NCBI GenBank assembly: GCA_038239195.1
Contig: JBBSEZ010000061.1
Location: 1 to 29,735 of the forward strand
Origin: JBBSEZ01 sp038239195
Lineage (GTDB): Bacteria > Planctomycetota > Planctomycetia > Gemmatales > Gemmataceae
Direction of reading: 5' to 3'
Length of the DNA stretch: 29,735 nt
Numbering within the stretch: position 1 is the stretch's first letter; every line of letters begins with the position of its first letter. This document shows, in pieces, positions 1 to 8,090 of the stretch. The position numbers and the translations under genes are program-made. Below the pieces are notes generated by a model that was given only the letters and a program-made list of their open reading frames with translations, was not told where the DNA came from and ran no database searches.

Positions 1-128
1 GAGGGATTGCTTCTCCCTCGCTGGCGCGTCGGGCTGCCAGACGGCGGGCTTGCGAAACGAACATCCTGTCCGCCCTCGCGTGGACGCCGTGAAGACGGCG
101 AGCCCTCTTCTCCCTGCGAGGCCCAGCC

Positions 129-245
129 ATGATCCCCGCCACCTTCCTCCAGGCGATCCGCGAGGCCCCCGACGACGTTCCGCGCCTCGCTTACGCCGAC
201 TGGCTCGAAGAGCGCTTCGGCTCCGGGCTGAACGAAGAGGAGTGA
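129..245 (+). CDS. TIGR02996-type repeat-companion mini-protein (38 aa)
   Basis: The frame opens at an ATG 11 nt after a GAGG and stops at TGA, giving 38 residues. The centre, PRLAYADWLEER, is the hallmark of the planctomycete TIGR02996 domain, which normally forms the first 40-50 residues of longer proteins, often ones with leucine-rich repeats. Here the protein ends right after the domain with GLNEEE and there is no in-frame continuation. It is either a genuine stand-alone copy or a truncated gene. An LRR gene lies at 6942-7961 but is not adjacent. The domain has no known biochemical activity. The motif is clear; whether this short frame is expressed is uncertain. Confidence 0.6.
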   Translation: MIPATFLQAIREAPDDVPRLAYADWLEERFGSGLNEEE

Positions 246-329
246 CGGGGGGCGAAGGCGCCACCCGCCGAGGGCCGGCAATGAAGCGCCGGCGGCAACC
301 ATCCATTACTCGGGGCCCGCTTTCTCTTC

Positions 330-361
330 AAAAAGAGGCCCGGCGCCTCGAAGCGCCGGGC
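330..361 (-). terminator. Rho-independent terminator of the sigma/S16-GAF operon
   Basis: A perfect 9-bp GCCCGGCGC/GCGCCGGGC stem (338-346 with 353-361) closes a 6-nt loop. On the minus strand it is followed by CTCTTTTTG, the complement of the A run at 330-334. It begins 22 nt after the stop codon of the large minus-strand gene, where a factor-independent terminator is expected. No plus-strand gene would use it. Confidence 0.8.
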
Positions 362-383
362 AGGGGGGACAACCGGAAGGGGC

Positions 384-3300
384 TCAGCGACCCGTTCGGG
401 CCGCCGGGTGCGGGCTCGTTAGCTCGCTCAAGGTTCGGACCAGTCGGGCGAAGCGATTGTGGCGCACGGGCTCGCCGGGGGCCAGCAGGAGCAAGAACAG
501 CGCCACGGGACGTTCGCGCACCGCCACGCGGATCGCCACCTGTTGACACTCGGCCAGCCCCGCGCCGGACGGCGGTAGGAGGTCGGCCAGGCGCCGGTCG
601 ATGACCGGGTCGATCACCACGACGAATGGCTTGCCCCCCAGGGCGCGGGCCACCCGCTCCGCCGGGAGGTCGGGGACCGCCGCGCGCTCCACCCCGTCGG
701 CGTGGACGCAGCAGAACTTCGCGCCCTCCAGGGCCCAGACGCAACCCGCTTCCGCGCGCAGTTCGCGCACCAGTGCCTTGTTGGTCGAAGCCAGCGCCCT
801 TGGCTCCAGGCCCGGCGAACGCGGGCCGTCTGGCCGGGCCCGATGAAACGCCCAGAGCAGTTTCGTCTCCAACGAGCGCTCCTCCGACCGGGCCACGGTC
901 TCCAGCGCCTGGCTTGTCATGTCGGCGACCGCCTGGAGGAAAGAGAGGTCCCCCGGCGTCAGGCCCCCGTGGGCCCGCCGGCACACGAGGAGGGTGCCGA
1001 GGAACCGCCCCCTGGCCCGCAACGGCAGACAGGCGAGGGAATGGAACGCCTCGAGCAGTTCCCGGTTGGCAGGTTCCTCCTTCAGAATGGCCTCGACGAG
1101 AGGCGCCCGGGAGGCCTCCGCGAACGAGGCGTGATCCAGGACGAGCATTCGTTGCGATTGCCAGACGCGCCCGGCGATCCCCTCGCCCTTCCGCCGCGCC
1201 AGCGGGGCTCGCAGGCCCCCCCAGGCAGGGTCGCTCGCCAGCGAGTGGGCCAGGACCTCGACGGGCCCCTCCTCGCCGAGGTCGACCTCGTCCACGATGC
1301 GAGCCCAGCACGCGCAGGGCCCGACGCCGCGCTCCACGGCCTCGAAGGCCCTCTTCCCGAGGCCCCGGTGAGACTTCGCCCGGACGAGACAGGCGGCCAA
1401 CCGCGTCAGGGCTGCGGTGTGCCGCGCTTGGCGGTGCTGGTAAAGGGCCCCCGCGAGCCGCGCGGCGGCGGCCAGGGCTATCTGCTGGTCGTAATCGCCG
1501 AACCCACCCTTGCTTTCTCCGCGGCCCACCCCGCTGGCCAGGCGCAACACCCCCAGCACCTCGTTGCCCACCGCGACCGGGACGGCCAGATAGGTCAAGT
1601 TCCGGTCCTCGCGAGCCTCCCCGTCGAACCATTTGTCCTTCCAGACGGGCGGGGACAGTGGGTCGATGGCACACAACTCGGCCCGATCGCTCAAATTGGC
1701 GATCCGCAAAGGCCGGTTGTGCTTGGCGACCCACCCGGTCAGGCCCTCTCCAGGAGCGTACCAGCGCTCGGGGCCCCACTCGGGATGCAGCATGCTGGCC
1801 GCGAGGTGGTACAGGCCCGTTTCGGCCCGCCGCAGGAAGATCGCGCCTTGCCGGGCGCCGACCATCTGGGCAACGGCATGGAGAAACCGCCGGTACGCCG
1901 AAGCGAGGCCCGCCTCCCCACCCTCCTCGAGCCCGAGCGACGCAACGAGGTCGTCCACCACGGCGGAGAGCGCCTCCACGCCGAACGCTTTGAAAGCGAG
2001 AGCGTACTGACCGGCGAGCTCTTCGAGGCCCTGGCGGGCGCCCGGCGGGATCGACCCGGGGCGCTCCCAGTCCACGCTCAACACGCCCAGCAGGTGCCCG
2101 CCCTGGCGCAACAGAACGGACGCGTGCCCCCTGGCTTCGGGGGAGATGGGCTGGTAGTGGACCGGGCACCACTTTCCCGCTTCCCAAACGTAGGCCTGAG
2201 CGGTGTCCTCGAGGTAGTAGCTCTTTCCGGTCTCGAGCGCGAACGTGGCCGCCGCGTCCTCGTGGAGCGAAATGGTCCGTGCGAGGAAAGGCTCGGGCCA
2301 GGCCCCGGGGGGGCCGGCGTGGCCCAGGACGACGAGGCCGCGCCGGTCGGGGGTGATGAAGCGCACGACCGTGCGAAACGCGCCCACCCGCTGCCGGGCC
2401 TGTTCGGCGAGCTCGCGGGCCAACTCCTCCAGGGCGGCTGCGGGGCACCGCCTGGCCACGTACTGCTGCCAGCGGGCCGGCAGGAGCTCCAGGGGAGAAT
2501 CGGCCGGGGCCTCGGCGCTTTCGCCCCGCTGCGGAAGGGCGACCGATTGTCCTTGCTCGCCCAACCAGTACGCGAGCTCCGCCGTGGCGCGGCCCGCCAA
2601 CTCGCGCAGCACCTCCACCAGTTCGGGGGGGGCCTCGCCTTCCAGCCGCAGGTGCAAACACAAGGAGCCCAGCCAATGGGGCCCACTCAAGAGGGGGAGC
2701 AAGACGAAGGAGCGAACGGAGCTCAGCAACGCGCCGTACTTTTCCGCCTCCTTGACGCCGTAGCGAGCCAGGAACTCTCGTCCCCCTGCCAGGGCGACCC
2801 AATCCGAGGCCTTGGCCCGCCTCCGGTCAAGCACGAAAGGCTCGCCGCCTTGCCGCGCGGCGGGCCCGGCACCCAGGTCGCTGGGCACGAGGAAGGGGAG
2901 CTTGGCGCAGCGCGGGCCCGCCGCGGCCACCAGTCGCGACCAGCCCGGGTCGGGCCCCGCGGCGCGGACGTAAACGGCGTCGCAGCACGCCCTCTCTTCC
3001 GGCAAGTCGCGAATCGCTTCCTGGCACGTCTGCAAGACGGCCAGCAGCCGGGCGTGGGGGCTGGCGCTCCGCTCCAGCCGGGAGCCCAGGGCAAGTGCCT
3101 TGCTCTGGGCGTAGCGGCCCCAGTACGCCGGCCCCGGTTCGACCTTCTCGCGCCAAACGCGGTAGGCCCGGATGGGCCTCGCCGCCTCGCCGGCCGCGAG
3201 GCCCAGCAGCGGATGAACGTGATGGTGGCCCAGCAAAAGGAGCGCCTCGCGAGCGGTGGGGACCTGGACCACGAGCAGCCCGTCCCCACTCAGGGACTCC

Positions 3301-4646
3301 ACCCGGAGGCGCAATGCTTCGAGGTCCTCCTGCCCGAGCTCGCCGAGGCCCACGTCGAGGCGCTCGGCCGCGAGCGTGGGCGAAAGGGCCTCCAGGGGGG
3401 GGCCTGTGACCGAAGAAACGATCAACAACCGAACCTTGCCGGGCAGAGCTCTGTCCTCGAGGCGCCCGAGGTGTTTGGCGGTGCAAGGTGACTCGTACAG
3501 CCGTTGCACCAGGGTGGAGATGGTCTCCCCGCCCCGGGCACCCAGGGCGAGCTGGCATTTCTCGGTCAGCCCCTCGGTCGGCTTCAGTTCCAGCGAGGCC
3601 TCGAAGAAGTCTCCAGAGCACACGGCCCAGGAGGGCAGCGGGCGACCGGTGGCGGCGGCGACGAGGCCGCACGCGACCGCGAGCTCGTAGGAGGCGTCAG
3701 GGGCGAAGGCGCACTCGGGGAAGCCGAACGCGTAGGGCGAACGTTCCTCGGGGGCCGGGAGAGGGCCCTGCAGCATCTCCAAAGGTTCCAGCGAATAGCC
3801 CCCGCGCCGCAGCGTTTGCAACTGGAGCCGGTCCGCGAGGCGCCGGAGGCGAGCGCAGGAGAGGCCGGGGAGGTGGCTCGACCACTCCCCAGCCGTCGGC
3901 GCGATGCGCAGGTGGAACAGCCAGGAGGGCGGCCGGCGCTCGAGTTGAGCAACCAGTTCCTGCGGCCCGAAGCGCAGTTCGTCGTGCGAAACCACCTCTC
4001 CCAGCAAGGGGAAGCAAACCGTGACGGGCGCCCCGCCTCCCTGTGACGCACTCGTCTTGTCCCAGGCGCAGGCCGCTTCCGCGCCGGGCGAGAACAAGTC
4101 CTTTGCGCAGATGCACCGGGCGCGTTCGGCCTTCCGCTGCCCGACTTCTTCCGGCCGCGCCGGGGGGCCCGGCGGCTTGCGCGGCGCGTCCGCCAGCGCC
4201 TGGGTGGCCTCCAGCGCCTTCCGCAGCCCCAACCACTTGTCGAGGGCTTCCTTGTTCACCAACAACCAGGTCAGGCGCTCGCGAGCTTTTTCGTCCGTCA
4301 GCTTGGCGTCCTCGCAAAACACCAGGTCATCGACGCCCGGCCCCGGTGGGGGCGCCCCTTTGCGGCGGGCGGCCACGTAATCGGCGACTTTCGTGGACCA
4401 AAACGGTGCCTCCTTTCCTGCGTTCCAGACCAGGACGTGTAACTCCCTCAGCAAGGCGCTCTCGCGAACGATGTGGGCGACGTCGCAGGCTGGCAGCGAT
4501 TCGACGTCGGTCAGGACCGAAATCATGAGCTCTTCGTTGTGCGGCTGCGGGCCGCCGGGGCTTGCTCCGCCCCCCGCTCTGTCGGTCCCACTGGATACGG
4601 GGCCCACCAGGTTCTGTGTCGCGTTCACCGTAGTCCCTCCATTCAC
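384..4646 (-). CDS. Lon-type (S16) protease-like and multi-GAF sensor protein
   Basis: A 1420-residue protein. I chose the GTG at 4646 because GGAGGAG lies 5 nt before it; the upstream GTG at 4700 has no ribosome site, and an ATG at 4526 is a third option. Residues 1-40 are Gly/Pro-rich, followed by a helical stretch to about 150 with no match I recognise. Residues about 300-410 align with the Lon proteolytic domain: FPECAFAPDAS parallels hPEGAxPKDGPS, the spacing from Ser319 to TGRP is the same as in Lon, and GLTEK supplies Lys363 at +44 (+43 in E. coli Lon), so the Ser/Lys dyad is present. There is no AAA ATPase. GAF or GAF-like units follow at about 530-695, 727-885, 917-1072 (clearest: PGEGLTGWVAK and YLAVPV), 1077-1255, and a weak one to 1415. 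It probably senses small ligands or protein partners. The sigma-factor gene lies just upstream. Whether it cleaves anything is unknown. Confidence 0.85.
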   Translation of the reverse strand: MNGGTTVNATQNLVGPVSSGTDRAGGGASPGGPQPHNEELMISVLTDVESLPACDVAHIVRESALLRELHVLVWNAGKEAPFWSTKVADYVAARRKGAPPPGPGVDDLVFCEDAKLTDEKARERLTWLLVNKEALDKWLGLRKALEATQALADAPRKPPGPPARPEEVGQRKAERARCICAKDLFSPGAEAACAWDKTSASQGGGAPVTVCFPLLGEVVSHDELRFGPQELVAQLERRPPSWLFHLRIAPTAGEWSSHLPGLSCARLRRLADRLQLQTLRRGGYSLEPLEMLQGPLPAPEERSPYAFGFPECAFAPDASYELAVACGLVAAATGRPLPSWAVCSGDFFEASLELKPTEGLTEKCQLALGARGGETISTLVQRLYESPCTAKHLGRLEDRALPGKVRLLIVSSVTGPPLEALSPTLAAERLDVGLGELGQEDLEALRLRVESLSGDGLLVVQVPTAREALLLLGHHHVHPLLGLAAGEAARPIRAYRVWREKVEPGPAYWGRYAQSKALALGSRLERSASPHARLLAVLQTCQEAIRDLPEERACCDAVYVRAAGPDPGWSRLVAAAGPRCAKLPFLVPSDLGAGPAARQGGEPFVLDRRRAKASDWVALAGGREFLARYGVKEAEKYGALLSSVRSFVLLPLLSGPHWLGSLCLHLRLEGEAPPELVEVLRELAGRATAELAYWLGEQGQSVALPQRGESAEAPADSPLELLPARWQQYVARRCPAAALEELARELAEQARQRVGAFRTVVRFITPDRRGLVVLGHAGPPGAWPEPFLARTISLHEDAAATFALETGKSYYLEDTAQAYVWEAGKWCPVHYQPISPEARGHASVLLRQGGHLLGVLSVDWERPGSIPPGARQGLEELAGQYALAFKAFGVEALSAVVDDLVASLGLEEGGEAGLASAYRRFLHAVAQMVGARQGAIFLRRAETGLYHLAASMLHPEWGPERWYAPGEGLTGWVAKHNRPLRIANLSDRAELCAIDPLSPPVWKDKWFDGEAREDRNLTYLAVPVAVGNEVLGVLRLASGVGRGESKGGFGDYDQQIALAAAARLAGALYQHRQARHTAALTRLAACLVRAKSHRGLGKRAFEAVERGVGPCACWARIVDEVDLGEEGPVEVLAHSLASDPAWGGLRAPLARRKGEGIAGRVWQSQRMLVLDHASFAEASRAPLVEAILKEEPANRELLEAFHSLACLPLRARGRFLGTLLVCRRAHGGLTPGDLSFLQAVADMTSQALETVARSEERSLETKLLWAFHRARPDGPRSPGLEPRALASTNKALVRELRAEAGCVWALEGAKFCCVHADGVERAAVPDLPAERVARALGGKPFVVVIDPVIDRRLADLLPPSGAGLAECQQVAIRVAVRERPVALFLLLLAPGEPVRHNRFARLVRTLSELTSPHPAARTGR

Positions 4647-4722
4647 GTGCGCTCCTCCGACTTCCTTGTTCAGTCGTGCGTTGCGCTCGCCGGCTGCCAC
4701 GGGCAGCGAGCTCGGCGAGGGA

Positions 4723-4746
4723 GGGGAGGGGCGCCATCCCCTCCCC
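4723..4746 (-). other. Intercistronic hairpin between the sigma and S16-GAF genes
   Basis: GGGGAGGGG (4723-4731) and CCCCTCCCC (4738-4746) form a perfect 9-bp stem with a 6-nt loop. It lies between the sigma-factor stop (4764) and the GTG at 4646. No U tract follows on either strand, so it is a poor terminator. It could stabilise the upstream message or tune the ratio of the two products. Confidence 0.45.
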
Positions 4747-4763
4747 TTACTGGAGAGAAGAGG

Positions 4764-5915
4764 TCAAGTTGCATCCTGTTCGACCTGTTCGAGCAACCGG
4801 CGCAACCGTTCCAGCGCCCGCCGGACTCGTCGCAGGGCGGTTGGGATCGAGCGCCGGAGCTCGCGCGCCAACTCCTTCAGCGGGGCATCGTCGAGGAAGC
4901 GACGCCGGAGCAGAGCGCGATCCGCCTCGTCCAAGTGACGGAGGTACTCCTCGAACTCGGCGGCCCACGCCTCTTCGGGGCTCCTGGGCGCCAGCAACTT
5001 GGCGTCCGGCGCTCCGGAGAGCGGCACCTCGCGTCGCCGCGCCTTGCTCCGAAGCGCGTCCCGTGCGGCGTTCACGGCAATTCTATGCATCCAAGGCCCG
5101 AAGGCGCAATCCGGGCGAAACGTCCGGCGAGACCCCAGGGCGCGAGCAACAACCATCTGGATGAGCTCGTCCAACTCCAACCCACGGGGTCGCTGCACCC
5201 CAGCCAGCGTCACGCGAGCGGTGGCATCCCACTCCTCCACCCAGGCGGCGAACTCGCAGGCGGGAACGAGGGTCGCGTCAACGGCCCTCTCGACGATCTC
5301 GCGAAACCAGTCGCGAAAGCGCTCGGGACCGGGACAGTTCGCTCGCTGGAGCACCGCTTCCTCGACGATGGCTTCCGCGAGCTCGATCCTTCGCTGCGGG
5401 GGGACCTCGCGCTGGGTCGCGAGGTGGTGAATCAGGTTCGCGAACGCCTGGCACAGGCTCGCGGCCGACTCTCTCCCGTCCGAGGTCGGTGCCAGAAACG
5501 CCGCGATCAGGCGCTCCTGTTCCTCGATCGCCCGGCGCAGCGTCGCTGCCGCGAAAGCGATCGTCGGTACGACGGCCTCCTGGGCCGCGGCCTGGCGGCC
5601 GGTCTGGGTTTCTTCCCGCTTGGGGCCGTCTCTCGGCAAACGGGCCCGGTGCGAGCTGTTCGGCCCCTCGAGGACGGCCACGGCCGAAGCAGGCCCCCCA
5701 CTCGCGTCGCCGTCCTTCGGCCCGCCTGGCCCGGGGGGAGCGAGCGCATCGGCCTTTCCGTTGCTGATTTCCGTCCCCAACCCGACTTCCAACGTCGTCG
5801 GGTTGGGGCAGCCGCCTGGGGTTGAGGGGTCGCCCCCGCGATCGGAATGGCCAGCCGGGCGCGAGCCTTGCGGCTCGGCCGGCTGGCCTTCCGGGCCTTC
5901 GATCAACTTGGTCAC
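4764..5915 (-). CDS. ECF-like sigma-70 family factor with a long N-terminal extension
   Basis: 383 residues from the GTG at 5915, which has GAGGAGG 7 nt upstream; the open frame runs further up but without a ribosome site. The C-terminal part carries the two ECF regions. Region 2 (about 235-300) contains LDELIQMVVARAL and FGPWMHRIAVNAARDALR. Region 4 (about 320-375) contains EADRALLRRRFLDD, APLKELARELRRS and TALRRVRRALERLR. Ordinary ECF factors have 160-200 residues. Here about 110 low-complexity Gly/Pro residues and about 110 helical residues precede region 2, which suggests an attached regulatory segment. No anti-sigma gene is visible. The next gene, about 120 nt downstream on the same strand, is the S16-GAF sensor, which may control it or belong to its regulon. 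Confidence 0.85.
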   Translation of the reverse strand: MTKLIEGPEGQPAEPQGSRPAGHSDRGGDPSTPGGCPNPTTLEVGLGTEISNGKADALAPPGPGGPKDGDASGGPASAVAVLEGPNSSHRARLPRDGPKREETQTGRQAAAQEAVVPTIAFAAATLRRAIEEQERLIAAFLAPTSDGRESAASLCQAFANLIHHLATQREVPPQRRIELAEAIVEEAVLQRANCPGPERFRDWFREIVERAVDATLVPACEFAAWVEEWDATARVTLAGVQRPRGLELDELIQMVVARALGSRRTFRPDCAFGPWMHRIAVNAARDALRSKARRREVPLSGAPDAKLLAPRSPEEAWAAEFEEYLRHLDEADRALLRRRFLDDAPLKELARELRRSIPTALRRVRRALERLRRLLEQVEQDAT

Positions 5916-6444
5916 GTAGAGCCCTCCTCGTTGCACGCTCGGGCAATGAGGCGAAACTCGGGGAGAGTCGCGATTCGTGTTCTGTGCTTCTCCTCTCCAA
6001 CCGCCGATCCGCCACCGATGCGGGCAGGAGCGGGCCTGCCACACGTGGGCGATGCTGAGATACGCGTAATCCATGCTTCCCGAATCCTCGCGGCCAAGAG
6101 CCCGCTCTCGCTCGACCGCGCTTCGCACCAGCACAGAGGCCACTCGATGCGCTGGACTGTTCCCTTAAAGGGCCTGGGCTCGGGTTGCTCATGCCGACCG
6201 TTTCAGCTGGCTCCTTTCTGTGCCCAACCAGGCGAAAACGTCCTGGCCCGAGCCGTGGCTCGGCTTCCCCGGTCCCCAGCGCCGCGAGGCGTGATCCGAA
6301 CGACGTAAAGGGCCTTCGCGGCGGATGCCTGGGACCGCGGTGTGTGCATCGCAAAGGAACTACTCCGAAGACGACGATTTTTTTCAGCACAACGGTTTTT
6401 TCGCGGACGGCCCCGGGAGAACGCGCTCTGAGCGGTGTGAACGG
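5916..6444. other. Intergenic stretch upstream of the sigma gene
   Basis: About 530 nt with no convincing gene on either strand; the open frames through it lack ribosome sites and recognisable products. Locally AT-rich runs (a T7 and a T6 at about 6380-6405) could belong to the minus-strand promoter of the sigma gene, but I cannot place clear -35/-10 boxes. Confidence 0.4.
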
Positions 6445-6474
6445 ATGACAAGTAGAGGGGGGGATTGCTACAAT
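6445..6474 (+). promoter_or_regulatory. Housekeeping-type promoter with extended -10
   Basis: ATGACA (6445-6450), 18 nt, then TACAAT (6469-6474) preceded by TTGC, an extended -10. Each box has five of six consensus bases, unusual in such GC-rich DNA. It points to the short ORF at 6494, the palindrome at 6622-6712 and the terminator at 6723-6748, which together would form a transcript of about 270 nt. Confidence 0.5.
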
Positions 6475-6493
6475 GAGAAAGGAGGGAGTCGGC

Positions 6494-6562
6494 GTGGCGC
6501 GGAACACCCGCCGAGAGCGACCTCAACTGCAACTCGCGATCCCGCGCCCGAAGGAGGGGTAG
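6494..6562 (+). CDS. Possible 22-residue peptide
   Basis: A GTG start 8 nt after GGAGG and directly downstream of the promoter at 6445-6474 opens a frame reading MARNTRRERPQLQL and ending IPRPKEG. It is strongly basic, has no membrane segment, and I do not recognise it. The 5' leader would be only about 14 nt. It may be a leader peptide, the coding part of a small RNA, or chance; promoter and ribosome site are the only support. Confidence 0.3.
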   Translation: MARNTRRERPQLQLAIPRPKEG

Positions 6563-6621
6563 GCACGCGCCCGAACACGTGGACGCGCGGACTGTCCGTT
6601 TGATGCGCGGGGAACGCCTTG

Positions 6622-6712
6622 CTCAGCGTCGGGAGAACCGGTGTGCCTGGTCGCATGGGAACGCTCCCCGTGCGGTGCCACTCCGGGCCACACCGGTTCT
6701 CCGGGCGCTGAG
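6622..6712. repeat. 91-nt palindrome with nested stem
   Basis: A 24-nt left arm (6622-6645) and right arm (6689-6712) pair at 22 of 24 positions. Inside, GCATGGG (6653-6659) and CCCGTGC (6667-6673) form a second stem with one G-T pair. It would fold as RNA into a long rod, or as DNA into a cruciform. No coding frame explains the symmetry. It could be a non-autonomous mobile palindrome or a structured RNA domain. Confidence 0.6.
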
Positions 6713-6722
6713 GAAGAAGATT

Positions 6723-6748
6723 ACGGGGACGCGAGTCGCTCCGTTTTT
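6723..6748 (+). terminator. Possible terminator of a small transcript
   Basis: ACGGGG (6723-6728) and CTCCGT (6739-6744) form a 6-bp stem with one G-U pair and a 10-nt loop, running straight into TTTTT (6744-6748). It follows the palindrome and precedes the LRR gene, so it would end the predicted small transcript. The stem is short. Confidence 0.45.
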
Positions 6749-6869
6749 CGAGCTCCTTCCAGGCTACCTACCTCCGGCGACGCGAACAAGTCGCAACTAC
6801 CTCACTTCCGAAAAAAGCGCGCACCGGCAAACTTCGGGCAGCGCCTTCTTCCCGCCCTCGCGCAACATT

Positions 6870-6888
6870 CATTAGTCGGGGCCCGCTT
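6870..6888 (+). repeat. 19-nt motif also present at 304-322
   Basis: CATTAGTCGGGGCCCGCTT here and CATTACTCGGGGCCCGCTT at 304-322 differ at one base. This copy lies just upstream of CGCTATGCT, a possible -10 region for the LRR gene at 6942. The other copy follows the TIGR02996-type ORF. It may be a promoter-proximal element shared by members of one gene family. Confidence 0.4.
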
Positions 6889-6941
6889 CATCCGCTATGC
6901 TGGTCAACTCGACCGAGAAGCTCCGCGCCCCGGAGACGTCC

Positions 6942-7961
6942 ATGTTTCGCCACCTGTGCTGGTTGCCCCTGTTGCTCGCCGCCGAACCTCTTCGTGCCGA
7001 GCCGCCCGCCGCCGAGGCCCGCGCCCTCGCCGCCATCGCCAGGCTCGGCGGGCGCGTCGAGCGCGACGGCAAAGCGCCCGGGAGCCCCGTCGTGAGCGCC
7101 TACCTCGGCAAGACGAAAACCGCCGACACCGATCTCGCCCTCCTTCGCGGCCTCCCGCAGCTGCGCCTGCTCGAGCTCGATGGCACGCTTGTCACCGACG
7201 TCGGCCTGGCCGATCTCAAGGGCCTGACGCACTTGCAATGGCTGGGGTTGCGCGAGACGGCCGTCACGGATGTAGGGCTGAAGCACGTCGCGGCGCTCAA
7301 GTCGCTCTCCGGCATCTCGCTGGGCAAGTGCAAGATCGCGAATGCCGGGCTCGCCCACCTCGCGGGCCTGACGAAACTGCGCTGCCTCGTGCTCGATGGC
7401 ACGGCCGTCGGCAATGCTGGGCTGCTCCATCTGAAAGGCTTGAGCGAACTGCACACGCTGGAGCTCCACCATACGCCCGTTGGGGATGCGGGGCTGGCGC
7501 ATCTGAAGGCGCTGCCCAATTTGCAGGCGCTGGGGCTCAACGGCACCCGCGTCGGCGACGCGGGGCTGGCGCACCTCGAAAAGGTGGAGTGCTGGCGAGG
7601 CCGCGGCAGGCACGACCTGAAGGTGGCGGAAGGCGTGACGGGGCTGCCGGCGCTGCCGGGGCTGGCGCTGAGCGAGACGCTTGTCACCGACGCGGGGCTG
7701 GAGAGGCTCAAGGGGTTGACGGGGCTGAAGCGGTTGGTGCTGGCGAAGACGGCGATCACGGACGACGGGATGCCGCATTTGAAGAAGCTGGAGCGCTTGC
7801 AGGTGCTCGACCTCCGCGGGACGGGCATCACGAACGCGGGGCTTGAATACGTGGAATATCTGGCCGAGTTGCGCACGCTCGATTTGCGCGGGACGAAGGT
7901 TACCCGCCCGGGGCTGGCGGCGCTGTTCCGGGCGGTGCCGAGGGTGAAGGTGGTGCGGTGA
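6942..7961 (+). CDS. Exported leucine-rich-repeat protein, GALA-like
   Basis: 339 residues. The ATG at 6942 follows GGAGA by 6 nt and begins a signal peptide, MFRHLCWLPLLLAAEPLRA; the frame upstream of it is not needed. From about residue 70 to the end run roughly ten 24-residue repeats of the form LxxLxxLxLxxTxVTDxGLxHLxx, the alpha/beta LRR type common in planctomycetes and generally used for protein binding. Around residues 210-230 the pattern is interrupted by a basic, non-repeat insert (ECWRGRGRHDLK). The last repeat (GLAALFRA, ending KVVR) recurs as a relic at 9118-9164. A weak hairpin at 7998-8023 follows the stop. The partner is unknown. Confidence 0.85.
   Translation: MFRHLCWLPLLLAAEPLRAEPPAAEARALAAIARLGGRVERDGKAPGSPVVSAYLGKTKTADTDLALLRGLPQLRLLELDGTLVTDVGLADLKGLTHLQWLGLRETAVTDVGLKHVAALKSLSGISLGKCKIANAGLAHLAGLTKLRCLVLDGTAVGNAGLLHLKGLSELHTLELHHTPVGDAGLAHLKALPNLQALGLNGTRVGDAGLAHLEKVECWRGRGRHDLKVAEGVTGLPALPGLALSETLVTDAGLERLKGLTGLKRLVLAKTAITDDGMPHLKKLERLQVLDLRGTGITNAGLEYVEYLAELRTLDLRGTKVTRPGLAALFRAVPRVKVVR
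7911..7957 (+). repeat. Direct repeat, copy 1 (3' end of the LRR gene)
   Basis: These 47 nt, encoding the last 16 residues of the LRR protein, match 9118-9164 at 45 positions in the same orientation. The two copies bracket the two-gene cassette at 8091-8855. In the second copy the stop codon is lost. Confidence 0.75.
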
Positions 7962-8090
7962 GAAGCGCAGGGCCTCTTCCCGCGAACATGGAATGGGGAG
8001 GTCAACGCGCGGATGCGCACCTCTTCATGGCATTGGCCAGCCTTGGCTTTTGACCCCAAAAGTACGATGATGTGAGAGGAGACCGAGCCG

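Noticed and set aside
702..3491. Long plus-strand open frame opposite the S16-GAF gene (also 626-1993)
   Set aside because: GC-rich shadow: low-complexity Arg/Gly/Pro protein, no ribosome site, and the opposite strand carries recognisable domains.
5916..6143. Upstream extension of the sigma factor to 459 residues
   Set aside because: The GTG at 5915 has a strong ribosome site; the extension has none and no recognisable content.
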